A stretch of DNA of 59,486 bases, from positions 3,853 through 63,338 of the forward strand of contig QQSA01000075.1 of the NCBI GenBank assembly GCA_003602535.1, in the 5' to 3' direction. Under the pieces are notes generated by a model that had not been told where the DNA came from, searched no databases, and was given only the letters and a program-made list of their open reading frames with translations. The translations under genes were made by a program, and so were the position numbers. This DNA comes from Candidatus Poseidoniales archaeon. GTDB lineage: Archaea; Thermoplasmatota; Poseidoniia; Poseidoniales; Poseidoniaceae. Shown here piece by piece: positions 25,129 to 34,307 of this stretch (position 1 is its first letter; each line of letters starts with the position of its first letter).

Positions 25129-26859
25129 ATGTCGGGTTATGCCATAGGTGATGTGCCGACGATTCAAATGGAGGCCGATGCTTCTGAAGTACTTGCAGGA
25201 AGTGACTCAATTCAGGAGTCTCTGATGGCAGAGGCAGTCATACAAGTTACTGAACATGACGAGGTAATTGGACCTGTGTCAAAATTAGACAGCCATCATC
25301 AGATTGGTAAATACCACCGTGCGTTTAGCGTTCTTTTATTCGACAAATCTGGAAGACTTTTACTGCAAAAGCGTGCATCTCACAAAATAACATTTCCAAA
25401 CGTTTGGGCAAATTCATGCTGCTCGCATCCACTTTATAGTGATGAAGAGATGGAAACTAGAAATCACTTAGGTGTAAAGAGAGCTGCTATCAGAAAACTT
25501 GAGCAAGAATTGGGTATAGATCCTTCACAGGTCAGTATCGACAAATTTGAATTCGTTACTAAAATGAGATATCAAGCACGTCAGGATGAAGAATGGATCG
25601 AAAGAGAAGTAGACCACTGCATGGTTATTCATGCAGACGTTGATGTAAATCCTAATCCTAACGAAGTTAGTGAAATTAAGTGGGTAAGCCAAGAAGAATT
25701 GGAGGGAATGTTGATTGCTGATGATCCAGAGAATGTCATTGCACCATGGTTCAGATGTATTGCTGCAAGAGTAATGACTGATGATTGGTGGAGACCTAAT
25801 TGTGCTAAACCTGATGATTTGATTCATGACATGGGTGATGTTTCACACATGCTACCTGGCGCTATTGGTGCAGACTTGAATACTAGCATCGCAGAAGTAA
25901 AAGAATTGGTTGAAGACAGAATCGAGAGGGCTCTAACTCATACTTCGTTAGACAGACTATCTAGTGCTATGATGCATCTCGTTGAAGGGGGCGGTAAGAG
26001 ATTGCGTGCGACTCTTCCATGGTTGGTTGCAAAAGCTGTCGGTGATACTCACTCTGGTTTACTTGATGTGGGTGCAGCAATCGAAATTATCCACAATTTC
26101 ACATTGGTTCATGATGATATTATGGACGATGATGATGTCAGGAGAGGTCGACCTGCAGTCCATATTGAATACGATCTTCCTACCGCAATCAATGCAGGAG
26201 ATGCAATGCTTGCAATTGCATTTGAAGCCATGGCAGTAGCAGAAGGTATTGAACCAGAATTACTACCATTTTTGGTTAAGAGAATTGGGCGAATGGTTCG
26301 CAAATGTAGCGAAGGACAGCAGTTGGATATTGAATTTGAAGACCGTGATATTGTTTCAGAAGAAGAATACATTACAATGATTCATGGGAAGACTGCAGCG
26401 ATGTTCCTTACTTGTGCAGAGGTAGGTTCTCATCTTGCTGGAGCAGATCAAGATACAATACAATGTATGCATGATTGGGGCTTAGCACTCGGATTATGCT
26501 TCCAGTTAATGGATGATTTAATCGATGTATTATCTGATTCCGATACTTTGGGTAAACCAAGTGGTAGCGATGTCGCTCAGGGCAAGAGAACTTTGATGGT
26601 TATTCATGCTCTAAAACAGCAGCCTTCTGATTCTAAGGACGATTTGCTTGCAGTTCTAGGAAAAGGTGAGAATGTTACAGCTGAACAAGTAAGTAGAGCT
26701 CACAAAGCATTGCATGATCTAGGCTCTATTGAATACGCTAGGTCGAAGGCTGAAACATATCATCGCAAAGCACATGATTGTCTGGACAGAATTCCTAATG
26801 GTCCTGCAATGAGGGCTCTTCGTGAGTTAACAGATTATCAACTTAAGCGGATATTCTGA
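25129..26859 (+). CDS. Fused type I IPP isomerase and geranylgeranyl-type diphosphate synthase
   Basis: A 576-residue fusion. Residues about 40-215 are a Nudix-type (type I) isopentenyl-diphosphate isomerase, with catalytic Cys98 in ANSCCSHPLY, the Nudix-like helix REEL-type sequence KLEQELGID, and Glu160-containing WIEREVDHC. Residues about 250-576 are a trans-polyprenyl synthase: GGGKRLR (286-292), first Asp-rich motif HDDIMDDDDVRRGRP (328-342), GKTAAMF (420-426) and second Asp-rich motif FQLMDDLIDV (458-467). It would isomerise IPP to DMAPP and elongate to farnesyl- or geranylgeranyl-PP for archaeal lipids. Most archaea use the unrelated type II isomerase. Its 3' end overlaps the convergent MOSC gene by 17 bases. 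Confidence 0.95.
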   Translation: MSGYAIGDVPTIQMEADASEVLAGSDSIQESLMAEAVIQVTEHDEVIGPVSKLDSHHQIGKYHRAFSVLLFDKSGRLLLQKRASHKITFPNVWANSCCSHPLYSDEEMETRNHLGVKRAAIRKLEQELGIDPSQVSIDKFEFVTKMRYQARQDEEWIEREVDHCMVIHADVDVNPNPNEVSEIKWVSQEELEGMLIADDPENVIAPWFRCIAARVMTDDWWRPNCAKPDDLIHDMGDVSHMLPGAIGADLNTSIAEVKELVEDRIERALTHTSLDRLSSAMMHLVEGGGKRLRATLPWLVAKAVGDTHSGLLDVGAAIEIIHNFTLVHDDIMDDDDVRRGRPAVHIEYDLPTAINAGDAMLAIAFEAMAVAEGIEPELLPFLVKRIGRMVRKCSEGQQLDIEFEDRDIVSEEEYITMIHGKTAAMFLTCAEVGSHLAGADQDTIQCMHDWGLALGLCFQLMDDLIDVLSDSDTLGKPSGSDVAQGKRTLMVIHALKQQPSDSKDDLLAVLGKGENVTAEQVSRAHKALHDLGSIEYARSKAETYHRKAHDCLDRIPNGPAMRALRELTDYQLKRIF

Positions 26860-27274
26860 TAACTCCAGTTTTCAGCACTTTACAGTACCAGCGAGTCTCA
26901 CCTGGATATTTTTTGTGAGATATTCTATTGAAATAACCGTCTACAAATGAATCACTAATTGTCTTGCATGGTGTCGCAGCAGATACAACTTCTAATTCGA
27001 CATCACCAACTGAGAATATAGATCCAATTTTCAGGTCATAACCCGAAACTAGTAGATTCTCGCCAGTTGTTCCTGGCATAATTGGGTGCCCTTCTGCTTG
27101 TAATTTCTTGAGGGTTTCATCTTCAAGAACGCATACGGCACGCATCACTCCTCCGTGATGTTTCTTGTCATGTTGGTTGTCACTTACTAGTCCTTGGTAA
27201 TCGACTCTTACTGAATTCACAGATTCTTTAGGTACTCCTCCATTGGAAACAAAAATTCCCAATAAATTCCCCAT
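26843..27274 (-). CDS. MOSC-domain protein
   Basis: A 143-residue stand-alone MOSC domain. Family features are DYQGLVSDNQHDKKHHGG near the N-terminus, GTTGENLLVSGYDL in the middle, and the conserved Cys in ATPCKTI, a position used for sulfur transfer in this family. Such proteins move sulfur to metal cofactors, notably molybdenum cofactor, or handle reactive thiol compounds. No molybdopterin gene is in this window. It follows the EF-2 gene on the same strand by 28 bases and overlaps the convergent prenyl synthase. Confidence 0.88.
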   Translation of the reverse strand: MGNLLGIFVSNGGVPKESVNSVRVDYQGLVSDNQHDKKHHGGVMRAVCVLEDETLKKLQAEGHPIMPGTTGENLLVSGYDLKIGSIFSVGDVELEVVSAATPCKTISDSFVDGYFNRISHKKYPGETRWYCKVLKTGVIRISA

Positions 27275-27302
27275 TCAAACACCTATGTGAGAGATGTTCT
27301 AA

Positions 27303-29510
27303 TCACTCAGCGTAATAGGACTCAGGGTTTGGATCTGGCTTCAATCCCTTACGGGTTCTGATTTCTGATACTACCTTGTCAAACAATTGTGGAGGTAGTA
27401 TTTCGAATCCAATGTTTTCTGAGTTCCATACAGCACGACCTTGAGATGCAGCACGGATGTCGTTGGAGAATCCGAATGTTTCTGCAACTGGTAGAGTGCC
27501 GATAACAGTAGTTGCTTCTCCCTCAGATGGCATATCTTCGATGATACCACGTCTGTTGGTAATTTCACGAGTAACTTGTCCTAGCCAGTCGTTAGGTACG
27601 CTGACGTGAGATCTCTGCATTGGCTCCATCAATACTGTGCGTGCACGTAGCATTGCACCCTTGATTGCATTTCTTACAGCAGGGATTGTTTGAGCAGGAC
27701 CACGGTGAATTGCATCTTCGTGCAGCTTAGCGTCAACTAGTCTGACCATCATCCCCATAACAGGTTCGTCAGCGACAGGTCCCTTCTTACATACTTCATT
27801 GAATGATTCAATAATCAATTCACGAGTCTCGTGAAGTCCCTGAATACCCTTGGTATCGTTGACTAGAACATTTGTTCCACTGATAGCGTATATCTTGCGC
27901 ATCTTGTCTTTATCCATTCCAAGTTCGCCGAACTTGTTTCCGATTTCCTTTGCATCTCCTGAGCGGATTGTTCCGTTTCCGAAGTGTCCTTCTCTTAATG
28001 CTGCAACAACTTCAGTAGAAAGTGGTTCACATTCAATCATGAACCTGTTGTGACGGTTTGGCGACTTTCCTTCGAATGAGCGACCTCTGTTGTTTCCTTC
28101 CACAGATTCTCTGTAAACAACAATTGGTGGGCTTACTTTTACCTTGATGTTCTGTTCTTCTTCAAGGCGGTAAACTGTAATTTCAAGGTGCAATTCTCCC
28201 ATACCTGCAAGTAATGCTTCTCCAGTTTCCTGGTTTGTCATAACTTGTAGAGACGCATCAGACTTTGCTAGAGAACGTAGAGCATCAATGAACTTTGGAA
28301 GATCTTTCATGCTCTTAGGTTCAACAGCCACGGTAACTACCGGGTCTGAATAGTGTCTGATTGCTTCGAAAGGAGTGAAATCTTTGTCACGAGACAGTGT
28401 TACACCAGCTGCTGCAGAGCGAATACCTGTAATCGCTGCAATGTTACCTGCGACTACCTTAGGTACAGTGATTCTGTCTCCTCCGACCATCATACTGACT
28501 TGCTGAACTCTCTCTGGCTTAGCAGCACCAATTGCGTAAACAGACTCACCTTGGTTTATTGCACCAGAATATAATCTTCCGACTGCTACTTCTCCAGCGT
28601 GCGGGTCCATCCAAATTTTTGTGATCATCATTGCAAGTTCTGCATCTGGGTCACATTCAATCATCGCTTTACCGATTGGTGTTTCTAGGTCTCCGTTCCA
28701 AATGTTAGGGATACGGTAAGGTTGAGCCTCAACAGGACCAGGAAGTTTTGTTACTGCCATGTCCAAAAGTACTTCGTGAACTGGAGCCTTCTGAGCAAGC
28801 GTCTTCTGGTCTTCATTGTTACAGTATTCGAAAATCTCAGTCATTGATACTCCTGATTTCTTCATGTATGGAATTGTAATTCCCCAGTTGTGGTAAGCTG
28901 AACCGAATGCTACAGTTCCATCCATTACACTGACTTGCCATTCTTTTTTCTTCTCTTCAGGAGCGAATTGGCGAATTAGTTTGTTTACTTTGATGATTGT
29001 TTCTTCGAATCTTTTCAACATGTCCTCTGGTGTGACCTTCAATTCATTGATTAGACGATCAACCTTGTTGATGAATAGAACAGGCTTAACCTTCTCTTTC
29101 AATGCTTGTCGTACAACAGTTTCAGTCTGTGGCATTGGCCCTTCAACAGCACATGCCAAGATGAAACATCCGTCAACAGCACGCATAGCACGAGTAACGT
29201 CTCCTCCGAAATCAACGTGTCCTGGTGTATCGATCAAGTTGATCAGGAAATCAGTTCCATCTACTGCGTGAACCATCGATGCAGATGCAGCGTTAATTGT
29301 AATTCCACGTGCACTTTCTTGTTCATCGAAATCTAGAACACGGCTCTTACCTGCTAAATCTTCGCTCATCATTCCTGCACCTGCAATTAGGTTGTCAGAA
29401 AGTGTAGTTTTTCCGTGGTCAATGTGAGCAGCAATGCACAGATTTCGGATCTGTGGTAAAATATGCATAACTTCTGTCGCCTTCTTGATGTTGTCTTCTT
29501 TACGGCCCAT
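27303..29510 (-). CDS. Translation elongation factor EF-2
   Basis: A 735-residue translocase GTPase of the archaeal/eukaryotic type. G1 is AAHIDHGKTT, with the N-terminal RNLCIAAHIDHGK. G2 and G3 are present as ESARGITI and DTPGHVDFG, and G4 is NKVDR. Domain IV carries the diphthamide His in DAIHRGPAQTIPAVRNA. The start is preceded by GGTGATTCACC, a Shine-Dalgarno-like sequence. Diphthamide synthesis would need Dph6, which is encoded in this window. It lies downstream of the uS12-uS7-desaturase block, as in the archaeal str-type operon apart from the inserted desaturase. Confidence 0.97.
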   Translation of the reverse strand: MGRKEDNIKKATEVMHILPQIRNLCIAAHIDHGKTTLSDNLIAGAGMMSEDLAGKSRVLDFDEQESARGITINAASASMVHAVDGTDFLINLIDTPGHVDFGGDVTRAMRAVDGCFILACAVEGPMPQTETVVRQALKEKVKPVLFINKVDRLINELKVTPEDMLKRFEETIIKVNKLIRQFAPEEKKKEWQVSVMDGTVAFGSAYHNWGITIPYMKKSGVSMTEIFEYCNNEDQKTLAQKAPVHEVLLDMAVTKLPGPVEAQPYRIPNIWNGDLETPIGKAMIECDPDAELAMMITKIWMDPHAGEVAVGRLYSGAINQGESVYAIGAAKPERVQQVSMMVGGDRITVPKVVAGNIAAITGIRSAAAGVTLSRDKDFTPFEAIRHYSDPVVTVAVEPKSMKDLPKFIDALRSLAKSDASLQVMTNQETGEALLAGMGELHLEITVYRLEEEQNIKVKVSPPIVVYRESVEGNNRGRSFEGKSPNRHNRFMIECEPLSTEVVAALREGHFGNGTIRSGDAKEIGNKFGELGMDKDKMRKIYAISGTNVLVNDTKGIQGLHETRELIIESFNEVCKKGPVADEPVMGMMVRLVDAKLHEDAIHRGPAQTIPAVRNAIKGAMLRARTVLMEPMQRSHVSVPNDWLGQVTREITNRRGIIEDMPSEGEATTVIGTLPVAETFGFSNDIRAASQGRAVWNSENIGFEILPPQLFDKVVSEIRTRKGLKPDPNPESYYAE

Positions 29511-29521
29511 GGTGAATCACC
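29511..29521 (-). promoter_or_regulatory. Shine-Dalgarno palindrome before EF-2
   Basis: GGTGATTCACC directly precedes the EF-2 ATG on the minus strand. It includes GGTGAT complementary to the 16S 3' end and is also a palindrome, so the ribosome site could be hidden in a stem. Confidence 0.4.
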
Positions 29522-29606
29522 TGACTCTCGTCTGTCTTCGCCACCTTGAAGGGGTTTATCAAATCGACTACATGTATTCTAGTTCAAACGTTGTGCTGTG
29601 TGCTGA

Positions 29607-30758
29607 TTAAACAGTTCGTTGAAATCCTTTGTATCTCGATTCCATTTCAATAAACAAAGCCTTCAAATCAGCCTTGATATCATTGTATGTTTTCTTCATA
29701 TCAGAAATTTTTTGATTTATTGTATCCTTTGATGTCTTTAATGAATTTTTCAAATCCTTCTTAGCCTTTTGAATTTCAAATAGACATGCCCTTAATGATT
29801 TTCTGCATTTTGCAATTCTACTTTCATAGTCATCGACATCAATATTCTTAGACACTAACTTGTCAGCACTACGCTTGAATTTTATATCGAGTTTTGCAAT
29901 TTCGATAGAATGCTTAGGAGTTGATTTCAAATTAGAGTTCAGTCCAATCCATTTGAATCCCTTAATCCACCACTTGCTAGGATCTACATGGAACCATTTG
30001 TGTCCATTACGATAGTCTGCTTGGAATGTGTGGTGGAAATTATGATATCCTTCTCCGAATGTCAAGAACGCCAATAAAAAGGAATCTCTGCTAGAGTTAG
30101 ATTCAGAATACGGTTGTTTGCCCCAAATGTGTGCAGCACTATTGATCAAGAATGTTCCATGATGGACAAAAACAATTCGGATCAAACCGCCCCAAACTAG
30201 ACACCCTATGGCAGCAGAAATACCTCCTGCCAAATATCCAATCGCTGTAGGGAGAATTATTCCGGATAAAGCTCCAATGAGGAATATATTTCTGTGTTGC
30301 CAACGAATAATTTTGCTTTCTTGTAAATCCTTTACGTTAGAGAAGTCATTTTGGAATGCGTCTTCTTCAATCATTACCCATCCCATATGGGAATACCAGA
30401 ACCCTCTTTTGGCAGAATATGGGTCTTCATCAGTATCGGTTGCCCGGTGGTGGTTTCTGTGATCTGAACACCATTCGATTATGGAATTTTGAAAAGAACC
30501 AGCTCCAAATATTGCATAGAACAATACCAATGGCCAAGATGCATCGTGAGATCTATGTGAAAATAGTCGGTGGTAACCAACAGTAATCGATAACCCACAT
30601 GAAAAGTACAATGCGACAAAAACAAAAGCTTCAATCCATCCTGGAGGACCGAAATAAATCCAGTGAAGAACTACTCCTGTAATAGCTAGAAGAGGAGTTA
30701 CAAGAAGGAATAATGTGTTCAGCCAATTAATCCTAGTTGCAGATGAGTACTGGGTCAT
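29607..30758 (-). CDS. Acyl-CoA (delta-9 type) fatty-acid desaturase with coiled-coil tail
   Basis: A 383-residue membrane di-iron desaturase. The histidine boxes are complete: HRLFSH at about 63-68, HRNHH in EWCSDHRNHHRATD at about 100, and HNFHH in FGEGYHNFHHTFQADYRNG. Four hydrophobic helices surround them. The last 100 residues are a Lys/Glu-rich predicted coiled coil absent from most bacterial desaturases. It would insert a cis double bond in an acyl-CoA or acyl chain using O2 and a reductase. It sits between rps7 and the EF-2 gene on the same strand. Its role in an archaeon with isoprenoid lipids is unclear. Confidence 0.92.
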   Translation of the reverse strand: MTQYSSATRINWLNTLFLLVTPLLAITGVVLHWIYFGPPGWIEAFVFVALYFSCGLSITVGYHRLFSHRSHDASWPLVLFYAIFGAGSFQNSIIEWCSDHRNHHRATDTDEDPYSAKRGFWYSHMGWVMIEEDAFQNDFSNVKDLQESKIIRWQHRNIFLIGALSGIILPTAIGYLAGGISAAIGCLVWGGLIRIVFVHHGTFLINSAAHIWGKQPYSESNSSRDSFLLAFLTFGEGYHNFHHTFQADYRNGHKWFHVDPSKWWIKGFKWIGLNSNLKSTPKHSIEIAKLDIKFKRSADKLVSKNIDVDDYESRIAKCRKSLRACLFEIQKAKKDLKNSLKTSKDTINQKISDMKKTYNDIKADLKALFIEMESRYKGFQRTV

Positions 30759-30835
30759 TATCGGCCCGCACTGACTAACCTTATTGACTATTGGGGTTAG
30801 GTGTTGCTAGCAACACCGTGGTTGGTAGGTTAAAC

Positions 30836-31465
30836 TCAGCGAGCGCTTGATGCAATGCGCTGAACTTCTTCCTTCTTTGCTACTGCGAAAGAGGTAACGT
30901 CCCCATTGCTTGCTTTTGTTAGCTCGTTAATGATACACTGAGTTAGAGTACGCTTGGATTTAGAAGTTCCCTGCTGTGCTCCCTTTGCCAAGTTTCCTAA
31001 AGCAACATCTAATCTTCGAGATGGTGAACTGTCAACAGCCTTAGGTTGTGAAACTGCACCGAATTTAATACGTGTGATCTCTTCCATAGGAGCAGCGTGG
31101 CAAATAGCATCTACAAATGCTTGTAGAGGGTTGCTACCACTTCTTTCAGCGATTGAATCGAGAGCCGATTCAAAGGCCTTCAATGCGCCCATTTTCTTTC
31201 CAGTGTATTTACCAGTTCGCATTAATTTGTTAGTGAATCTCTCGACGACTGAAAGACGAGCTTTACCAAACCATGCGTTAGCATGGCGTCCACCGGTGTG
31301 CGGTACGCCTACGGTTGAGAGGTTAATGTATGGAGCAAGCCCCGGATCTCTGCATACTACTTCTGCAGCATCATACTTTCCAAAAACCAGAGTGCCTATG
31401 CCTGCAATAGGCTTGACTTCTTCAGGTACTGATTCTTCAGTTTGTGTCTCGATTTCTTCACTCAT
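30836..31465 (-). CDS. rps7: 30S ribosomal protein uS7
   Basis: A 209-residue archaeal-type S7 that binds the 16S 3' domain and helps form the head and exit site. It has the family region HANAWFGKARLSVVERFTN, KYTGKKMGALKAFESAL and SPSRRLDVAL. The N-terminal acidic extension (about 1-20) is common in archaeal S7. It begins 15 bases after the uS12 stop. Confidence 0.96.
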   Translation of the reverse strand: MSEEIETQTEESVPEEVKPIAGIGTLVFGKYDAAEVVCRDPGLAPYINLSTVGVPHTGGRHANAWFGKARLSVVERFTNKLMRTGKYTGKKMGALKAFESALDSIAERSGSNPLQAFVDAICHAAPMEEITRIKFGAVSQPKAVDSSPSRRLDVALGNLAKGAQQGTSKSKRTLTQCIINELTKASNGDVTSFAVAKKEEVQRIASSAR

Positions 31466-31480
31466 CTAAATCACTCCGAA

Positions 31481-31909
31481 TCATCGTACTGGCTTCTCCT
31501 TGCGCCCACGAACCATTTCATCTAATGAAACGCCGTTTACTTGAATTACCTTGTAACGAACACCAGGAATATCTCCATATGAACGACCCATGCGTCCACC
31601 GATACCTTCTACCATTACTTCATCGTGTTCGTCGATGAAGTTAATTGCACCATCACCTGGTGCGAATGCAGTTAGTTTGTTTCCATTCTTAATCAATGAA
31701 ATTTTTACAGCTTTACGAATTCCGGAGTTAGGTTGCTTAGCCTCGATACCGACTTTTTCGATAACGATACCCTTCGCTTGAGTGGAGCCTGCAAGAGGGT
31801 CGTGCTTAGCTCTAGACTTTAGCATACGCTTCTTGTATCTACGATCAGACCATCTGAACTTTTGGCGGTCTTTTGCCATCTTGGTTCCTGCGAACAATCC
31901 ACGACCCAT
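31481..31909 (-). CDS. rps12: 30S ribosomal protein uS12
   Basis: A 142-residue archaeal S12 of the decoding centre. The N-terminus MGRGLFAGTKMAKDRQ matches archaeal/eukaryotic S23-type forms, so the first ATG at 31909 is preferred. The conserved loop KQPNSGIRKAV and GDIPGVRYKV are present. A GGAG sequence lies about 9 bases upstream. It leads the uS12-uS7-desaturase-EF-2 block. Confidence 0.97.
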   Translation of the reverse strand: MGRGLFAGTKMAKDRQKFRWSDRRYKKRMLKSRAKHDPLAGSTQAKGIVIEKVGIEAKQPNSGIRKAVKISLIKNGNKLTAFAPGDGAINFIDEHDEVMVEGIGGRMGRSYGDIPGVRYKVIQVNGVSLDEMVRGRKEKPVR

Positions 31910-31966
31910 GTCAATACTCTCCAGAGAAGCAACTTGCCGACCTACCCCCCCTATTTCATGGTGCCG

Positions 31967-33316
31967 ATGAAATTAGGAGATGAGAATGATGCACGGATAG
32001 GCAAATCAACAGGGCCAATGTTCATGGTTATTCCGCTATTGCAAGGTAACATGGCATTCCGAGATTTGTTGGGCGCAGCTAGTATTGTTTCCGAGCCAAC
32101 CAGCGTGCTGCACGGGGTTTTCGACAAGTCTAAGTCGACAGGTCACGAGTTGTTATTGTTCGAAAACCTCATTGAAGCACCTGGTCATAAGATTGCTGTC
32201 AATCTGCTAACTAGGCCTAGACTTTGTGCAGCTTTGTCAATAGAGCCGGAAGAGTTCATCGACCTTTTAGGATGGGCCATGAATAATCCAAGCGAACCAA
32301 ATATTGTTGATTCTGGTCCAGTTATGGAATGCCCACAAGAATCTCCAGATTTGACTAAATTGCCAATCCCTCATCATTGGCGTGAAGATCGAGGCCGCTA
32401 CATGTCGTCTAGCGTAATTATTGCAGAATACAACGGAATTCGAAACATGTCCTTCCATCGTCAATTGTTGCGTGATAAAAATCATCTCGTAGCCAGGTTA
32501 GTTCCTCGCCATCTCCATTCTATGACCGGTTCTGCAAGAGAATCTGGTGATGAAGTAAAAATTGCAATAATAAACGCACCTGATCCAGTGGTTTTGTTAG
32601 CAGCAGCAATGTCCTTTGACTCAAATATTGATGAGTTAACGATTGCTTCTTCTTTACATAAAAAAATACACGGTTCGCCATTGGATTTAGTTGAATTACC
32701 TAATGGAATTCAGGTACCTGCATTTGCAGAATATGCGATGTGGGGTAGAATTACTACCGAAAATGATGACGAAGGACCCTATGTTGATATTACAGGTACA
32801 GTTGATGATGTCCGTCAAGAACCAGTGATAGAAATAGACGGAATTACACACAGGGAAAACCCCGTATTTCATGCACTGATTCCTGCTGAAGCAGAGCACA
32901 AAACTCTGATGGGGCTTCCTAGAGCTCCAACAATCAAATCAGCAGTAAGCGAAGTATGTGAATGTTTAGATGTTCATATGACTGAAGGTGGCGGAGGTTG
33001 GTTAGCTGCTGTGGTCAAGATAAAAGTCAACAATGAAAATGATCCTAAGAAAGCCATTGCTGCTGCGTTAGCAGGACATCGTTCAATGAAAATGGTCACC
33101 ATAGTCGACGAAGACATTGACATTACAGATCCTGTGAGAGTAGAATGGGCCATGATGACTCGATGGCAACCGGATAGAGACTCTGTAATATTGTCAAATC
33201 AAAAGGGATCAAGTCTTGACCCATCAAGATTGGGCGATGGGAATACAGCCAAAATTGGTATCGATGCAACTATTCCATGGGGTTATGACCGATCAGGATT
33301 CATGTCGGTTCAGTGA
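31967..33316 (+). CDS. UbiD-family decarboxylase (candidate anhydromevalonate phosphate decarboxylase)
   Basis: About 450 residues from the ATG at 31967; a likely alternative start at 32051 begins MAFRDLLGAAS, which resembles the usual UbiD N-terminus, with an AAGGTAA upstream. The prenylated-FMN-dependent decarboxylase family is indicated by LPIPHHWREDRGRYMS, the FHRQLLRDKNHL stretch, PRHLHSM, and the later FAEYAMWGRI and EAEHKTLMGLPRAP regions. In archaea a UbiD homologue converts trans-anhydromevalonate phosphate to isopentenyl phosphate, which the kinase at 24.3 kb would use. It is divergent from rps12. A UbiX flavin prenyltransferase is not in this window. Other aromatic-acid UbiD roles are possible. 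Confidence 0.85.
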   Translation: MKLGDENDARIGKSTGPMFMVIPLLQGNMAFRDLLGAASIVSEPTSVLHGVFDKSKSTGHELLLFENLIEAPGHKIAVNLLTRPRLCAALSIEPEEFIDLLGWAMNNPSEPNIVDSGPVMECPQESPDLTKLPIPHHWREDRGRYMSSSVIIAEYNGIRNMSFHRQLLRDKNHLVARLVPRHLHSMTGSARESGDEVKIAIINAPDPVVLLAAAMSFDSNIDELTIASSLHKKIHGSPLDLVELPNGIQVPAFAEYAMWGRITTENDDEGPYVDITGTVDDVRQEPVIEIDGITHRENPVFHALIPAEAEHKTLMGLPRAPTIKSAVSEVCECLDVHMTEGGGGWLAAVVKIKVNNENDPKKAIAAALAGHRSMKMVTIVDEDIDITDPVRVEWAMMTRWQPDRDSVILSNQKGSSLDPSRLGDGNTAKIGIDATIPWGYDRSGFMSVQ

Positions 33317-33326
33317 GTTGATTGAA

Positions 33327-34307
33327 ATGGATAGCGCTTCGGTTCTACAACACCCACGGCGCAATTTGGGTAGCAGACATCGTTCTCAAGCAGATCGATT
33401 TGTTAAGTTAGCAAAAAAAGATCCTTCTAGAATGGATGACAATCTTGCATGGGCTGAACAAAATGCTCAACAGGCTGTTCTCTATGATTTTACAGATGAA
33501 AGAAATTGGAGATGCTTAGCAGAGATTAAACATATGAGAGGAGATGGAGATGGTCTTGCTTTAGTTTTGGAAGATTTATTCGTAGTTTTAGGGAGAGATT
33601 CTAATCAATTGATTCAATTAAAGGATATTGATCACTTAGAAATGGGTTTAGAATTGTTAGAAGCTGCATTTTTGACTGATTCTCTTGAACCTGAAAATTG
33701 GTTTTCAAATCTAAACGATGATGATTTAGTTAACTTTGCAAAGAGGTGCAAGGGTCTTGATTTCACTGACCAAAGAGCCAATATCATTTATGGCAGAAGA
33801 TTAGAACGAATTCGAAGTGCGGGTCATGAAGATATGTTCATCGATTTAGTGCACCATTTACTTGCGCACAGACCAGCAAATTATGAACTTTGGATGGAAT
33901 TGGGACGCTTGCATGAAAGAAGGAATGAAGTTGATCAAGCATGGCTTTGTTATGATCATGTGCAACAAATTAGGCCGACTGAATTAGTTAGAGACTTATT
34001 TTTGCAGCGTCTCAAAGGAGCGATGGATGGAAAAGACACTGTTCCATGGAGCGGCCCATCATTAGAAACCCGTTCTGATTTCTTAGATAGAATGCAAAAT
34101 CTATCCCAGAATGTTTCCGAAGTTACAGATGATGTTTCAAAAGAGGAGAAAGAAGCGATTAGAGTTGATCCTGACTTAGTCAAGTTGCAAAAGTTGATTG
34201 ATTCTGGTGATGCTGCTGAAGCATTTTTTATGGCTCGTTCTTTGTTTACTTCTGGAGAAGATTGGGCAGAAGAATGGATGCTAAAGGCACAATCAATGCT
34301 TGATTAG
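33327..34307 (+). CDS. TPR-like helical repeat protein
   Basis: About 326 residues from the ATG at 33327; a start further upstream would overlap the UbiD gene by 100 bases with unrelated sequence. The protein is mainly alpha-helical with TPR-like pairs, for example NYELWMELGRLHERRNEVDQ then AWLCYDHVQQIRPTE, and a C-terminal hairpin DSGDAAEAFFMARSLF. There are no membrane segments. Such repeats usually scaffold protein complexes. It ends 4 bases into the convergent neighbour. Confidence 0.72.
   Translation: MDSASVLQHPRRNLGSRHRSQADRFVKLAKKDPSRMDDNLAWAEQNAQQAVLYDFTDERNWRCLAEIKHMRGDGDGLALVLEDLFVVLGRDSNQLIQLKDIDHLEMGLELLEAAFLTDSLEPENWFSNLNDDDLVNFAKRCKGLDFTDQRANIIYGRRLERIRSAGHEDMFIDLVHHLLAHRPANYELWMELGRLHERRNEVDQAWLCYDHVQQIRPTELVRDLFLQRLKGAMDGKDTVPWSGPSLETRSDFLDRMQNLSQNVSEVTDDVSKEEKEAIRVDPDLVKLQKLIDSGDAAEAFFMARSLFTSGEDWAEEWMLKAQSMLD

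Noticed and set aside
31862..31966. N-terminal extension of the UbiD frame over rps12
   Set aside because: It overlaps the antisense start of a ribosomal protein gene and has no UbiD-like sequence.
33216..33326. Upstream start for the TPR-like protein
   Set aside because: It would overlap the UbiD gene by 100 bases with unrelated sequence; the ATG at 33327 is just downstream of the UbiD stop.
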